In this document: piece after piece, positions 63,600 through 64,000 of the stretch
How positions within the stretch are numbered: the first letter of the stretch is position 1
Layout of the letters: every line of letters begins with the position of its first letter
Assembly (NCBI RefSeq): GCF_010894405.1
Contig: NZ_JAAIYA010000006.1
Location: 248,001-312,000, forward strand
Source of the DNA: Pyxidicoccus caerfyrddinensis
Lineage (GTDB): Bacteria > Myxococcota > Myxococcia > Myxococcales > Myxococcaceae
Direction of reading: 5' to 3'
Length of the DNA stretch: 64,000 bases
Notes under the pieces: model-generated
The model's input: only the letters and a program-made list of their open reading frames with translations
What the model was told of the DNA's origin: nothing
Databases searched by the model: none
Position numbers and translations under genes: made by a program

Positions 63600-63983
63600 C
63601 TATCGTTTCTTCCGGCGGGGCGCGGCCACCGCGGCCAGCCCCACTATCAGCAGGGCCGCCTCCGGGCCCAGCAGGCAGCCCGCGCGGTCCGCCTGCCGCA
63701 CGCCCGTGTAGCGGCACCTGCCTTCCTGACAGGTGAAGCGGGCCGCGCAGTCCCCGCTCTTGCGGCACGTGACGGGCAGGTGGCCGTCCTCGCCCTCGGG
63801 GTTGTCCCGGTCCGGGCCGCCCTCGCCCACGGAGGCGTCGGGCAGGGGGATGTAGATGCCTCCGGCATCTTCGGACCCCGCGTCAGCGGCGTCCTGCGCC
63901 AGGGCCGCGACGGGCAGCAAGAGGGGGAGGCAGGCCAGCAGGCCCACCATCCGGGAGCGGAGGGGATGACGGGTGGGAGACAT
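63600..63983 (-). CDS. Small exported protein with C-terminal Gly-Cys/helix/basic anchor
   Basis: A 127-residue protein from the ATG at 63983. The signal peptide (RSRMVGLLACLPLLLPVAALA) is followed by an acidic, disordered part (DAADAGSEDAGG; GEGGPDRDNPEGED), a small Cys-rich module (TCRKSGDCAARFTCQEGRCRYTG, four cysteines) and a C-terminal Gly-Cys, hydrophobic helix and PRRKKR. This end is like a MYXO-CTERM sorting signal, with GC and a basic cap. Likely surface-displayed. It ends 9 bp before the methyltransferase start. Confidence 0.75.
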   Translation of the reverse strand: MSPTRHPLRSRMVGLLACLPLLLPVAALAQDAADAGSEDAGGIYIPLPDASVGEGGPDRDNPEGEDGHLPVTCRKSGDCAARFTCQEGRCRYTGVRQADRAGCLLGPEAALLIVGLAAVAAPRRKKR

Positions 63984-64000
63984 CACGGGGCAGCCACCCT

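Overview
The window is about 70% G+C, densely coded on both strands, with GTG/ATG starts and GTGA/ATGA gene overlaps. It looks like a chromosomal segment of a myxobacterium, most likely Myxococcaceae (Myxococcus, Corallococcus or Pyxidicoccus). The evidence is a MYXO-CTERM surface protein, a MopE-type metal-binding-motif lipoprotein, a TIGR02996-type leucine-rich protein, DGGT-rich linkers and many secreted lipoproteins. I see no rRNA, tRNA, insertion sequence, prophage or true CRISPR array.

Layout. 1-2332: the end of a branched-chain amino acid ABC importer (livM partial, livG, livF). 2498-12977: mostly single secreted or housekeeping genes: two surface proteins, trans-aconitate methyltransferase, a MopE-like lipoprotein, a YiiX-like amidase, thpR with a YdjM-like membrane protein, a membrane class III adenylate cyclase and a caspase-like protease. 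13053-23400: proS, a DUF4336/TetR pair with a palindromic operator, a MYXO-CTERM protein with an unusual CX4CH motif, further lipoproteins, a DegP-like protease and a MarR regulator with a near-perfect palindrome at its start. 23504-26012: modABC. 26105-33550: an S12 serine hydrolase, a TIGR02996 protein, an AraC regulator, a secreted subtilisin and glgC.

33788-39289 is a compact lipid-polyketide cluster. It holds a type III polyketide synthase, an ICMT-family methyltransferase, an acyl carrier protein, a fatty-acyl-AMP ligase, a repeat-built reading frame and an FAD monooxygenase, all overlapping and on one strand. The core resembles the Streptomyces srsABC logic for phenolic lipids, with its own starter-activation module. 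The repeat-built frame carries seven copies of an 18-bp near-palindrome at 84-90 bp spacing, always a multiple of three, and a lone copy of the same element lies at 20443.

40136-50282 is a four-gene secretion operon: a PpiC-type foldase, a 1505-residue PKD-rich protein ending in an HEXXH metalloprotease site, a small HEAT-like secreted protein, and a 1302-residue NHL/M6-like protein whose HEXXH is degraded to HGYSH. A protease and pseudoprotease are therefore co-expressed with a chaperone.

50333-58792 holds an alpha/beta hydrolase divergent from an AraC regulator, three Uma2-family proteins, a cNMP-binding flavin reductase that has lost the CxxC of thioredoxin reductase, a metallo-beta-lactamase-fold lipoprotein and a DoxX-like membrane protein. 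58849-62477 is a three-gene operon on the minus strand (HAD-UbiA fusion, DprE1-like, DprE2-like). It has every step of mycobacterial polyprenylphosphoryl-arabinose synthesis after PRPP, and the residue aligned with the benzothiazinone-target cysteine is alanine. An O-methyltransferase and a small cysteine-containing membrane-anchored protein close the window.
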